A stretch of 64,000 bases of DNA from NCBI RefSeq assembly GCF_051628905.1, contig NZ_CP157575.1, positions 1,922,001-1,986,000 of the forward strand, read 5' to 3'. This stretch comes from Asaia sp037151935. Its GTDB lineage: Bacteria; Pseudomonadota; Alphaproteobacteria; Acetobacterales; Acetobacteraceae. Within the stretch, counting starts at the first letter, position 1. Every line of letters starts with the position of its first letter. Made by a program: the position numbers and the translations under genes. The notes beneath the pieces were generated by a model, which was not told the origin of the DNA, ran no database searches, and saw nothing but the letters and a program-made list of their open reading frames with translations. This document shows positions 9,109 through 17,412 of the stretch, one piece after another.

Positions 9109-9183
9109 TGGGATGTAGCCAAGCGGTAAGGCAGCGGATTTTGATTCCGCCATTCGGAGGTTCGATCCCTCCCATCCCAGCCA
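9109..9183 (+). tRNA. tRNA-Gln (anticodon TTG)
   Basis: Acceptor arms TGGGATG and CATCCCA pair fully, with G discriminator and encoded CCA (9181-9183). The anticodon stem GCGGA/TCCGC (9134-9138, 9146-9150) encloses the loop TTTTGAT, so the anticodon at 9141-9143 is TTG. The T arm GGAGG/CCTCC carries TTCGATC. It reads CAA and, by wobble, CAG. It is co-directional with the preceding COQ9-like gene. Confidence 0.97.
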
Positions 9184-9663
9184 GCGCCTCCCTCTGAAAA
9201 TCGGTTTTTCCTGTTTCAGCCTCGCCTCGCGGGTCCGAACGGCCTTTGGCCATTCTCATGCGCAGGAACCCTTGCCGGCTCCTTCTGGCCCGTTCTTCGC
9301 GCTCAGAGCGTCAGAGCGTCAGAGCGTCAGAGCGTCAGAGCGTCAGAGCGTCAGAGCGTCAGAGCGTCAGAGCGTCAGAGCGTCAGAGCGTCAGAGCGTC
9401 AGAGCGTCAGAGCGAATCGCGGATAGCAGGGCCATAAGCAAGTGCCTGCCAGGCCGCATCGTCGCACCTGAACAGAACGTCCCAACCTCTCGCCCTCCCA
9501 CCAAAGACAGTCAAAGCGTCGGGCCAGGCTGATTGCCACGCTGATGCAGCGACAATCGGATTTCTTCACACGAAACTCTCGTGCATTGCGGAACACCGAT
9601 GTACAGCACGCCGCAAGGCGTATTCGGATCATTTGCATTTAGGGAAAGGTACCGGCGGGGCGA
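9184..9663. other. 480-bp non-coding region with an octamer array
   Basis: The stretch between tRNA-Gln and tRNA-Lys shows no credible gene on either strand. The open frames that cross it are made by the octamer array at 9303-9414 and lack family features. The rest (9415-9663) shows no repeat, hairpin or promoter that I can support. The tRNA genes on each side face one another. Confidence 0.7.
9303..9414. repeat. octamer tandem array TCAGAGCG x14
   Basis: Fourteen perfect head-to-tail copies of TCAGAGCG fill 112 bp with no interruption. Perfect identity across all copies points to recent expansion by slippage. The unit is not a multiple of three and the array lies in non-coding DNA, so it is a likely variable-number locus. 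It has no spacers and so is not a CRISPR. Confidence 0.97.
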
Positions 9664-9739
<76 letters not shown>

Positions 9740-9824
9740 ATAGCCCCGCTCCGGTGAGGTGGCTTCTAACAAAGGGCGGAACAGGCATCAAGAGGAAAAA
9801 TGTACTATTCCGCATACGAAACTA

Positions 9825-10712
9825 TCAGGAAGCTTTCTCGGGCGATAACAGGCGCATGAGGGAGTCGAACTGGTCGAGACTGCGATAGTCAAGACGCAGC
9901 GACCCGCCCTTGCCGTTAAACTCGATCTTGACCTTGAGCCCCAGTCTTGTCGCCAGATCGCGTTCCAGACGCACAAGCTCGTTGTCGCGGGGTGCTTTGA
10001 TCGCTTCCTGCTCAGCCTTAGGCGCCTGACGGGCCAGTGCTTCGGTCTGACGCACATTGAGCCCGCGCGCGATCACGATATCGGCTGCTGCGCAGGGGTC
10101 AGGATGGGCCAGAAGGGCGCGCGCATGACCGGCGCTCAGCATCCCGTCACGCACTTTCTGACGCACCGCTTCAGGCAGGTTCAGCAGGCGCAGGATGTTA
10201 CCGATATGGGGGCGGGACTTGCCCACAGCGCCAGCCAGCTCTTCCTGCGTCAGCGCATAATCGGTCAGAAGCCTTTGCAGACCCTCTGCCTCTTCGATCG
10301 CGTTCAGATCGGCACGCTGGAGATTCTCCACCAGAGCCGCCGCCATGGCATCGGCATCGTCCAGCAGGCGCACATGCACCGGCACCTCGTGCAGCCCGGC
10401 ACGCTGCGAGGCTCGCCAGCGACGTTCACCGGCGATAATCTGGTAGCGCCCCTTCTGGTCGGGATCGGGTCGAACCAGAATGGGCTGAAGCACGCCCCGG
10501 CTGCGGATCGAATCCGCCAGCTCGTTCAGACGCCCCTCATCCATATCCACACGCGGCTGGAACGGGCCAGGCGCCAGAAGGTCGACACCGAGCATCGACG
10601 GGTTGGGTGCACTCTCGTGACTAGGCGACTGGGCCCGTGGCATGTCGATGGCCTGATCACCCAGAAGGGCCGCGAGACCGCGCCCGAGGCGCGGAGCCGG
10701 TTTCTTGCTCAT
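9825..10712 (-). CDS. parB: chromosome-partitioning protein ParB
   Basis: CTP-dependent DNA clamp (295 aa) that loads at parS, spreads, and recruits ParA for chromosome segregation. The N-terminal box RLGRGLAALLGD sits at residues 8-19, the CTPase motif GERRWRA is at 95-101, and the helix-turn-helix region that reads parS follows (YALTQEELAGAVGKSRPHI). The C-terminal part is the dimerisation domain. The ATG at 10712 overlaps the parA stop (ATGA). Three parS-like sites lie at 12069, 14353 and 21824. It is the last gene of mnmE-mnmG-rsmG-parA-parB, the arrangement seen near many alphaproteobacterial origins. Confidence 0.96.
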   Translation of the reverse strand: MSKKPAPRLGRGLAALLGDQAIDMPRAQSPSHESAPNPSMLGVDLLAPGPFQPRVDMDEGRLNELADSIRSRGVLQPILVRPDPDQKGRYQIIAGERRWRASQRAGLHEVPVHVRLLDDADAMAAALVENLQRADLNAIEEAEGLQRLLTDYALTQEELAGAVGKSRPHIGNILRLLNLPEAVRQKVRDGMLSAGHARALLAHPDPCAAADIVIARGLNVRQTEALARQAPKAEQEAIKAPRDNELVRLERDLATRLGLKVKIEFNGKGGSLRLDYRSLDQFDSLMRLLSPEKAS

Positions 10713-11521
10713 GAAGGAGCCCCTTCCTTACGGGTGATGCCCAGACGCCCGGCAATTTCCTGCGCCAGAGCGAGATAAGCGGCGGCTCCGCTGCTGCGCC
10801 GATCGTATTCAAGCACGGAACATCCGTGGCTTTGGGCTTCGGAGATCTTGATATTGCGCGGTATCAGCGTTTCGAGCACCTGCTCGCCGAAGAAATTGCG
10901 CGCATCGGCGGCGACCAGCTCGGACAGATTATTGCGTCGGTCGTACATGGTGAGAATGATACCCGCCACATGCAGATCGGCGTTGAATGCACGACGCACG
11001 CGGTCAACCGTGCGCACGATCTGGCTGATCCCCTCAAGAGCGAAGAACTCGCATTGCAGCGGAATCAGCACCGCATCGGACGCCACAAGGGCATTGAGCG
11101 TCAGCAACCCAAGGCTCGGCGGGCAATCGATCAGGATGACGTCATAGCGGCCAGACAGGGCCTCAAGCGCTTCACGAATACGGAATTCGCGCCGCTCGCT
11201 GCCGATCAGCTCAATCTCGGCGCCGGCCAGATCGGTATTGGCCACAATGATATCGAGATTCGCGGTCTCGGTCGGGCGGGGCAGCTTTTCGGGCGGCGCC
11301 TCCTGCATCAGTGCGGCATAACTGCCGATCTGACGGGCGTTGTAATCGACTCCCAAACCGGTCGACGCATTGCCCTGCGGGTCGAGATCGACCAGCAGCA
11401 CGCGCTGCGTGCTGGCAAGCGCCGCGGCCAGATTGATTGCTGTTGTGGTCTTGCCCACACCCCCCTTCTGGTTGGTGATGGCGAGAATACGGGCCTTCTT
11501 GCCCGTGTCGTTAGTCGACAC
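10709..11521 (-). CDS. parA: chromosome-partitioning ATPase ParA
   Basis: Soj/ParA ATPase (270 aa) that binds DNA nonspecifically when bound to ATP and pulls ParB-parS complexes to place origins. The deviant Walker A motif KGGVGKTTTAINLA follows at residues 19-32, and the Walker B region is VILIDCPPSLG; CEFFALEGISQ is the switch II neighbourhood. The start is GTG at 11521, 11 nt inside rsmG, indicating close coupling. The gene is followed by parB with a 4-nt overlap. The length is typical for chromosomal Soj. Confidence 0.96.
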   Translation of the reverse strand: MSTNDTGKKARILAITNQKGGVGKTTTAINLAAALASTQRVLLVDLDPQGNASTGLGVDYNARQIGSYAALMQEAPPEKLPRPTETANLDIIVANTDLAGAEIELIGSERREFRIREALEALSGRYDVILIDCPPSLGLLTLNALVASDAVLIPLQCEFFALEGISQIVRTVDRVRRAFNADLHVAGIILTMYDRRNNLSELVAADARNFFGEQVLETLIPRNIKISEAQSHGCSVLEYDRRSSGAAAYLALAQEIAGRLGITRKEGAPS

Positions 11522-12092
11522 GTCTGATATCGCTTATCTCGATGATGGCGCCCCCTGAGGCGGCGCGATTGTCCAGAATTCTATGCTGCATGTGCCAGCA
11601 CCGTTCGGCTTCGGTCAACTCGTCAGGGAGATTTTTTCCCTTCAAAAACAGGGCTTTTCCTTCCGGCAGAAGAAATGGCGCGCTCCATTCCAGCAATTGG
11701 GAGAGCGACGCCAGAGCCCGCGCCGTCACATAGGCGGCAGGCGCAATTTCTGCCTGCTCTATACGCTTGGACATAACCTGCGCCTTCACGCCACAGGCAC
11801 GCGCCGCCTCACGCAGAAAGGCGCATTTACGCTGGTCTGATTCGACCATCACCATCTCGGCATCGCAAGCGATTCCGATCATGAGCGCGGGAAACCCGCC
11901 TCCAGAGCCAAGATCGATCACACGGGCGCCCCGCTCGATGAAAGGCACGAGCCTGAGTGAATCCTCGATATGACGCTCCCAGAGATGGGGCATGTCACGC
12001 GGACTCACCAGATTGATGCGCGCGTTCCATTTCTCGAGAATCGCAGCGAAAGCTTCAAGGCGCTCTTGCGCTTCACGTGAAACGCCGTTCAT
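11511..12092 (-). CDS. rsmG: 16S rRNA (guanine-N7)-methyltransferase
   Basis: RsmG (GidB, 193 aa) methylates G527 of 16S rRNA using S-adenosylmethionine. The SAM-binding motif RVIDLGSGGGFPALMIG (near residues 60-75) and LWERHIEDSLRLV are family signatures. The start ATG overlaps the mnmG stop (ATGA). A parS-like palindrome at 12069-12084 is carried inside its first codons, encoding GVSREA. The gene sits between mnmG and parA in the usual origin-proximal order. Its length is slightly below the usual 205-215 residues. Confidence 0.95.
   Translation of the reverse strand: MNGVSREAQERLEAFAAILEKWNARINLVSPRDMPHLWERHIEDSLRLVPFIERGARVIDLGSGGGFPALMIGIACDAEMVMVESDQRKCAFLREAARACGVKAQVMSKRIEQAEIAPAAYVTARALASLSQLLEWSAPFLLPEGKALFLKGKNLPDELTEAERCWHMQHRILDNRAASGGAIIEISDIRRVD
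12069..12084. promoter_or_regulatory. parS-like site 1 (inside rsmG)
   Basis: The plus strand reads CGCTTCACGTGAAACG, matching the parS consensus TGTTTCACGTGAAACA at 13 of 16 positions and retaining the central TTCACGTGAA palindrome. It lies 1.4 kb upstream of the parB start in coding terms. It is the weakest of the three candidate sites. Confidence 0.55.
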
Positions 12093-13945
12093 GCCACAGC
12101 CCTCACATGGGCCAGAAGCGCAATCATGGCCGCAGGCGTGACACCCGGCACACGTTGCGCAGCGGCGAAATCAGCCGGTCTGGCGAGGGTCAGGCGCTCT
12201 TTCATTTCACTGCTCAACCCACCGATACGGCCGTAATCGAGGTCGCTCGGCAAGGTGATCTGCGCCTCGTTGGCAAGCTGCCTGATCTCGCGTTCCTGAC
12301 GTTGCAGATAGCCGCCATAGCGCGCCTCGGTCTCGACATGACGACGCACGCGCAAAGGCAGTGCTGCGAACCAGGGCGCGATGCGCTCGATAGCAGCGTC
12401 GTCGGCCTGACCAGACAGCACATCGAGCAGCGAACGGCGACGCCCGTCCTGCGACACGGTGATACCCTGCGCCGCCAGTTCCTGCGGCGCATGGAGCGCA
12501 GAACGGGCCTGCTCCATAGCCTGGGCAATGGCGCTCTCATCCGCTTCGAGCTTCGCCGCACGCGCGGCACCGACACAACCCATTTCCCTGCCCAGACCGG
12601 TAAGGCGCAGATCGGCATTATCGGCACGCAGACTGAGGCGGTATTCGGCACGCGAGGTAAACATGCGATAGGGCTCGGACACGCCCTGAAGCGTTAGATC
12701 GTCGAGCATTACTCCGAGATAGGCCTGATCGCGACCGAGCACGAGCGGGTCGCTCCCCACCACGAAACGGGCCGCATTCAGCCCCGCCAGAAGCCCCTGC
12801 GCCCCGGCTTCTTCATATCCGGTCGTGCCGTTGATCTGCCCTGCCAGATAGAGCCCCTGAATTGCCGTCAGGGCGAGGCTCGGTGCCAGCTCTCGGGGGT
12901 CGACATAATCGTACTCCACAGCGTAGCCCGGCGTGACGATACGCGCCTTTTCCAGCCCCGGAATCGAGGCAATCATCAGCGTCTGGATATCGGCAGGCAG
13001 GCTGGTGGAAATGCCATTGGGATAGACCAGATCGCCACCCGGATTGCCCGGCAATCCCTCGGGCTCGAGAAAGATTTGATGACCGTCCTTTTCACCGAAC
13101 CGCACAATCTTGTCTTCTATCGAAGGGCAGTAGCGCGGCCCCTTCCCTGCGATCGCCCCACCGTAAAGTGCCGAGAGCGCCAGATTATCGCGAATAATGC
13201 GATGCGTTTCGGGCGTGGTGCTGGTGATACGGCAAGAGAGCTGTTCGGTCGTGATCCTGTCGGTCAGCCTACTGAACGGCTCGGGCAAGGCGTCACCCTT
13301 GTCTTCAGCGAGCGACTCCCAGTCGATGCTGTCGCGTGCGATGCGCGCTGGTGTACCCGTCTTGAGGCGTCCCATGCGCAGGCCCATCGCCTCGAGCCGC
13401 TCGCCCAGACGCGCTGCCGGACGCTCGCCGATGCGACCAGCCTGTTCCTGCGTGTGACCGATATGGATGACACCGCGCAAAAACGTGCCACTCGTTACGA
13501 CGACGGCGCCGCATCTGAAAACACGCCCGTCTTCGCAAATGACGCCTGTCACGCGACCGTCGCGTGTTTCGAGATCGGCCACCTCACCTGCCATGATGCT
13601 CAGATTGGGCGTTTCGGCCAAAAGCACCTGAATGGCATTGCGATACAAAAACCGATCGGCCTGAGCGCGAGGGCCATGCACTGCAGGCCCCTTGGAGCGA
13701 TTGAGCAGCTTGAAATGAATGCCCGCCCGATCGGCAGCCCGCCCCATGAGTCCATCGAGCGCGTCGATCTCGCGCACCAGATGCCCCTTGCCGATTCCAC
13801 CGATTGCCGGGTTGCACGACATGGCGCCGATCATCTCGGGCTTTTGCGTCAGCAGAAGCGTGCGCGCACCGAACCGTGCCGATGCCGCCGCCGCCTCACT
13901 CCCCGCATGTCCGCCGCCAATGACGACAACATCAAACTCGCTCAC
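12089..13945 (-). CDS. mnmG: tRNA uridine 5-carboxymethylaminomethyl modification enzyme MnmG
   Basis: FAD-binding protein (618 aa) that works with MnmE to make cmnm5U at the wobble base of certain tRNAs. The dinucleotide-binding motif GGGHAGSEAAAASA starts the protein. MSCNPAIGGIGKGHL and TPGYAVEYDY are GidA signatures, and the C-terminal GLSSEMKERL region is present. The start chosen is GTG at 13945 because GAGGG lies four nt before it. The longer frame to 13963 begins with TTG overlapping the mnmE end. It is followed by rsmG (ATGA). Confidence 0.96.
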   Translation of the reverse strand: MSEFDVVVIGGGHAGSEAAAASARFGARTLLLTQKPEMIGAMSCNPAIGGIGKGHLVREIDALDGLMGRAADRAGIHFKLLNRSKGPAVHGPRAQADRFLYRNAIQVLLAETPNLSIMAGEVADLETRDGRVTGVICEDGRVFRCGAVVVTSGTFLRGVIHIGHTQEQAGRIGERPAARLGERLEAMGLRMGRLKTGTPARIARDSIDWESLAEDKGDALPEPFSRLTDRITTEQLSCRITSTTPETHRIIRDNLALSALYGGAIAGKGPRYCPSIEDKIVRFGEKDGHQIFLEPEGLPGNPGGDLVYPNGISTSLPADIQTLMIASIPGLEKARIVTPGYAVEYDYVDPRELAPSLALTAIQGLYLAGQINGTTGYEEAGAQGLLAGLNAARFVVGSDPLVLGRDQAYLGVMLDDLTLQGVSEPYRMFTSRAEYRLSLRADNADLRLTGLGREMGCVGAARAAKLEADESAIAQAMEQARSALHAPQELAAQGITVSQDGRRRSLLDVLSGQADDAAIERIAPWFAALPLRVRRHVETEARYGGYLQRQEREIRQLANEAQITLPSDLDYGRIGGLSSEMKERLTLARPADFAAAQRVPGVTPAAMIALLAHVRAVA

Positions 13946-13952
13946 ACAGCCC

Positions 13953-15257
13953 TCATTTACCAATGCAGAATTGTCCGAATATCACATCCAGCAGGGACTC
14001 GACATCAACTTGTCCCGTCAGTCGCCCTAAGGCACGCATCGCCAGACGAAGCGCCTCCCCCCGCACCTCAGGCCAGGGGGCCTCGCGCGCCTGATCGAGA
14101 TAGAGCAGCGCCTCTTCGATTCCGGCCCGGTGACGAGCGCGCGTCAGCGGTGCACCCACACCCGCCGTCAACGTCTTGATCCGCTCGGCCAGCGCCTTCT
14201 CGAATGCCTGCATGCCCTCGCCCGTCTGCACACTCAGGCCCAGCGTGCCGTCCAGCGCCGGTTGCAGATCGATCTTGTTGCTCACCAGAAGCGCGTCGGG
14301 ACGTAGCGGCATTTCCGCCTCACCGGCCATGACATGAAGCACAAGATCGGCATGTTCCACGTGAAACATCGCCCGCTTGATACCCTCGGCTTCGATCTCG
14401 TCTTCCGTCTCTCGCAATCCCGCCGTGTCGACAAGACGCAGTCTCACACCATAAAAAAGCCAGTCGATGGCAATCACGTCACGCGTCGTGCCCGCCCGAT
14501 GGGTCACGATTGCCGCGTCATATCCGGCCAGATGATTAAGCAGGCTCGATTTGCCCACATTGGGTGCACCCGCGATCACGACGGTCAGACCGCGCCGTAC
14601 AATCTCCCCGCGCTTATCCGACAGATGCACACGCATCGCCGCTCTCAGATCATCCAGCGTTGTCGTGAGCATCAGCTCAACCGAATCCGGCAAATCCTCA
14701 TCCGGGAAATCGATCAATGCCTCCTGATGCGCTAGCAAAGTCTTCAGGCGTTCGCCCCACCCCTCATACAAGCGGCTCAACGCACCATCGGCCTGCGTCA
14801 GCGCCTGCTTCCGCTGGCTCTCACTCTCCGCCTCGACCAGATCGCCAATCGCCTCTGCCTGAAGCAGATCCAGCCGGCCCGCCTGCACTGCACGACGCGT
14901 GAACTCCCCCGCCTCGGCGGGTCGCGCACCCAGCGCCGTCAATGCCAGCGCCACCCGATCGATCACCGCAGGCCCGGCATGTAGATGCAGCTCGAATCCA
15001 TCCTCTCCTGTATAGGAGCGCGGGCCAGGCAACCAGAGCACCATGGCATCGTCGAGATGCTCGCCTTCATGACGCAGAACACGCAGGCTGGCATGGCGCG
15101 CAGGCGGCAGCCGCCCCGAACACAACCCCGCAAGCACCTCTTGAGCGCCGGGACCACTTGCGCGCATGATGGCGATAGCCGCCCGTCCGGCCCCTGTCGC
15201 TAGAGCGAAAATAACCTCGCCCTTGCGCGCTGCCGGGCTTTCCATCGCGTCAACCAT
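13953..15257 (-). CDS. mnmE: tRNA modification GTPase MnmE
   Basis: GTPase (434 aa) that partners MnmG in wobble-uridine modification. The N-terminal formyl-THF-binding domain (GRAAIAIMRASGPGAQ) is followed by a helical domain with an inserted G domain: G1 GAPNVGKSSLLN, G3 DTAGLRE, and the C-terminal FCIGK with its conserved cysteine. The start ATG at 15257 has AGAGGGG before it; the longer frame to 15404 is the ogt shadow. A perfect-looking parS at 14353-14368 is carried inside the gene and encodes MFHVEH. Divergent ogt starts 13 nt away. Confidence 0.96.
   Translation of the reverse strand: MVDAMESPAARKGEVIFALATGAGRAAIAIMRASGPGAQEVLAGLCSGRLPPARHASLRVLRHEGEHLDDAMVLWLPGPRSYTGEDGFELHLHAGPAVIDRVALALTALGARPAEAGEFTRRAVQAGRLDLLQAEAIGDLVEAESESQRKQALTQADGALSRLYEGWGERLKTLLAHQEALIDFPDEDLPDSVELMLTTTLDDLRAAMRVHLSDKRGEIVRRGLTVVIAGAPNVGKSSLLNHLAGYDAAIVTHRAGTTRDVIAIDWLFYGVRLRLVDTAGLRETEDEIEAEGIKRAMFHVEHADLVLHVMAGEAEMPLRPDALLVSNKIDLQPALDGTLGLSVQTGEGMQAFEKALAERIKTLTAGVGAPLTRARHRAGIEEALLYLDQAREAPWPEVRGEALRLAMRALGRLTGQVDVESLLDVIFGQFCIGK
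14353..14368. promoter_or_regulatory. parS site 2 (inside mnmE)
   Basis: The plus strand reads TGTTCCACGTGAAACA, matching the parS consensus TGTTNCACGTGAAACA completely, where N tolerates the single deviation from the perfect palindrome. It lies inside the mnmE G domain, encoding MFHVEH on the minus strand. This is the best of the three sites. Confidence 0.9.
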
Positions 15258-15270
15258 GTGAATCCCCTCT

Positions 15271-15717
15271 ATGCCCCAGCTCTCATTGCACTCCCCCATC
15301 GGCCCCCTGACCCTCAGCGAGGATGAGGGCACCATCGTCGCCCTCGATTGGGGATGGGGACGCGACCAGGAAAAGACGCCCCTTCTTACCCGCGCCCAGA
15401 CCATGCTGGAACGCTATTTCGACGGTGAGCCCGAAAGTTTCGACCTGCCTCTGGCCCCCTGGGGCACCGCCTATCGCAAGGCCGTCTGGAGCGCACTGCG
15501 TGACGTCCCCTATGGCCAGACCATCAGCTACGCCGAACTTGCCGCCAAGGCAGGCGGCTCCGCCCGCTCGATCGGCGGCGCCATGGCACATAACCCGATC
15601 CCGATCCTGATTCCCTGCCACCGCGTGCTCGGCAAAGGCCATCTCGGCGGCTATTCCGGTGAGGGCGGCCTGGACGACAAGCGCTATCTCCTCCGCCTGG
15701 AAGGTGTCGCGCTCTAA
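15271..15717 (+). CDS. ogt: methylated-DNA-protein-cysteine methyltransferase
   Basis: Suicide DNA repair protein (148 aa) that takes the alkyl group from O6-alkylguanine onto its own cysteine. The active site PCHRV holds Cys116, preceded by GTAYRKAVWSALRDVPYGQT, the wing and Arg finger region, and followed by GGYSGEGGLDDKRYLL. The start ATG at 15271 is only 13 nt from the divergent mnmE start and lacks a clear ribosome-binding site, so its promoter must lie inside mnmE. An alternative later start is not obvious. The name ogt rather than ada or adaB reflects size only. Confidence 0.93.
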   Translation: MPQLSLHSPIGPLTLSEDEGTIVALDWGWGRDQEKTPLLTRAQTMLERYFDGEPESFDLPLAPWGTAYRKAVWSALRDVPYGQTISYAELAAKAGGSARSIGGAMAHNPIPILIPCHRVLGKGHLGGYSGEGGLDDKRYLLRLEGVAL

Positions 15718-15725
15718 CACAGCCT

Positions 15726-15832
15726 CTGCGGGGCGCTGCCCCGCTCCCCGGAAAGGGGCGCACCCCTTTCATCGCGATTTAAAGGTTCCCAAAGGGCGAT
15801 CGCCCTTTGGTGAGGTGTGGGGCAAAGCCCCA
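15726..15832. repeat. GC-rich multi-hairpin repeat, copy 1
   Basis: Starts 8 nt after the ogt stop and contains four consecutive hairpins: 15728-15744, 15752-15770, a perfect 22-bp palindrome at 15789-15810, and 15819-15831. Equivalent units occur at 26271, 37131, 41903 and 52686. It lies between convergent ogt and rho, directly before the rho terminator. Confidence 0.85.
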
Positions 15833-15833
15833 T

Positions 15834-15868
15834 AAAAAAACCGCCGGACACCCACAGGCACCCGGCGG
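15834..15868 (-). terminator. intrinsic terminator of rho
   Basis: On the minus strand CCGCCGG (15862-15868) pairs with CCGGCGG (15841-15847) across an extended, partly wobble-paired loop, followed by seven T residues (15840-15834). It begins 28 nt after the rho stop codon, a canonical rho-independent terminator. Confidence 0.85.
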
Positions 15869-15895
15869 CTTGATCGTCACGAACTGACCCGAAAA

Positions 15896-17191
15896 TCAGT
15901 TGTTCATGGCGTCGAAGAAATCCTGGTTCGTCTTGCTGTATTTCAGCTTGTCGAGCAGGAAGTCCATCGCATCCATCGTGCCCATCGGCGAGAGGATACG
16001 ACGCAGCACCCACATCTTCGACAGCATGGCGCGATCGACAAGGAGTTCTTCCTTACGTGTGCCCGACTTGGTGATGTCGATGGCCGGGAAGGTGCGCTTG
16101 TCGGCGAGCTTGCGGTCGAGAATGAGTTCGGAGTTACCCGTACCCTTGAACTCCTCGAAGATCACTTCGTCCATGCGGCTGCCGGTATCGATCAGCGCGG
16201 TCGCGATGATGGTGAGCGAGCCACCTTCTTCGATGTTACGGGCCGCACCGAAGAAACGCTTGGGGCGCTGCAGGGCGTTGGCATCGACACCGCCGGTCAG
16301 CACCTTGCCCGATGAGGGGACAACGGTGTTGTAGGCGCGGGCCAGACGGGTGATCGAATCGAGCAGGATCACGACGTCACGCTTGTGCTCGACCAGACGC
16401 TTGGCCTTCTCCAGCACCATTTCAGTCACCTGAACGTGGCGAGTCGCGGGCTCATCGAAGGTGGAAGAGACGACTTCGCCGCGCACGGAGCGGGCCATGT
16501 CGGTCACTTCTTCGGGGCGCTCATCGATCAGAAGAACGATCAGGAACACATCGGGATGGTTGGCACTGATGGACGAGGCGATGCTTTGCAGCATCACGGT
16601 CTTGCCTGTGCGGGGCGGCGCCACGATCAAAGCGCGCTGGCCCATGCCGATGGGAGCCACGAGATCGATCACGCGCGGCGTATAGTCGCGCTGGTCTTTC
16701 TTGCCCTTGCCGGTCGGCTGCGGCTCGGGGGCACCGACCTGCTCGACTTCCATACGCAGACGACGCTCGGGATAGAGCGGCGTCAGATTGTCGAAATTGA
16801 TGCGCTGACGAACGGAGTCAGGCTCTTCGAAATTGATCGAATTGACCTTGAGCAGCGAGAAATAGCGCTCACCGTCGCGCGGCGCGCGGATCTGACCCTC
16901 AACCGTGTCACCGGGACGCAGGCCGAAGCGGCGCACCTGAGCGGGAGAGATATAGATATCGTCGGGGCCGGGAAGGTAGTTGGCCTCGGGAGAACGGAGA
17001 AACCCGAAACCATCGGACAGGATTTCCAGCGTGCCTTCGCCGTAGATGGCCTGATCATTATCCGCCAGGGTCTTGAGAATGGCGAACATGATGTCCTGCT
17101 TGCGCATCGAGGACGCATTCTCGATTTGCAGCTCTTCAGCATAGGCCAGCAGATCGGCAGGTGATTTTTTCTTGAGTTCAGCAAGATGCAT
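15896..17191 (-). CDS. rho: transcription termination factor Rho
   Basis: Hexameric RNA helicase (431 aa) that ends transcription at C-rich unstructured RNA. The N-terminal Rho-N region (MHLAELKKKSPADLLAYAEE) and RNA-binding OB fold come first, followed by the ATPase with P-loop APPRTGKTVMLQ, Walker B VILLDSITRLARAYN and the Q-/R-loop motifs GALTGGVDANAL and GTGNSELILDR. The start is ATG at 17191 with AAGGCG seven nt before it; a longer frame to 17221 is not supported. It is followed by a strong intrinsic terminator. It belongs to the same local synteny as mnmE-mnmG-parAB. Confidence 0.97.
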   Translation of the reverse strand: MHLAELKKKSPADLLAYAEELQIENASSMRKQDIMFAILKTLADNDQAIYGEGTLEILSDGFGFLRSPEANYLPGPDDIYISPAQVRRFGLRPGDTVEGQIRAPRDGERYFSLLKVNSINFEEPDSVRQRINFDNLTPLYPERRLRMEVEQVGAPEPQPTGKGKKDQRDYTPRVIDLVAPIGMGQRALIVAPPRTGKTVMLQSIASSISANHPDVFLIVLLIDERPEEVTDMARSVRGEVVSSTFDEPATRHVQVTEMVLEKAKRLVEHKRDVVILLDSITRLARAYNTVVPSSGKVLTGGVDANALQRPKRFFGAARNIEEGGSLTIIATALIDTGSRMDEVIFEEFKGTGNSELILDRKLADKRTFPAIDITKSGTRKEELLVDRAMLSKMWVLRRILSPMGTMDAMDFLLDKLKYSKTNQDFFDAMNN

Positions 17192-17373
17192 GAAAAGCGC
17201 CTTAGATGGGCTATAGTCCACTGCCTGGAAGACGGAAACCGTATCCGTGACAGATGATCGATCGCGAAAGAATGCCCCGTCAGATGGGCCGCAGAACGGG
17301 CCCGACGATGAGCGAAGACGAAAGGTCTTGAGAGAGGCCGCGACACAGGTAAAGCATGCGGCTCTTGCGTCTC

Positions 17374-17403
17374 AATCTAATGAGAAATAACGCTTTCTGT
17401 CAA
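17374..17403 (-). promoter_or_regulatory. candidate sigma-70 promoter for rho
   Basis: On the minus strand a perfect TTGACA (17398-17403) and TAGATT (17374-17379, 4 of 6 consensus) are separated by 18 nt. Transcription would begin about 180 nt upstream of the rho start, leaving a long leader. Long leaders are known for rho autoregulation in other bacteria, but the mechanism here is not visible. Confidence 0.45.
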
Positions 17404-17412
17404 TAGTCCCGA

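Noticed and set aside
9303..9414. Octamer repeats as a CRISPR array
   Set aside because: There are no spacers and the unit is 8 bp; this is a simple tandem array.
9246..9532. Two proteins with repeated RQSVRASE motifs
   Set aside because: The reading frames are created by the octamer array; no signal, start site or family supports them.
13076..14179. Plus-strand frame opposite mnmG and mnmE
   Set aside because: It is antisense to well-identified tRNA-modification genes and has no start signals.
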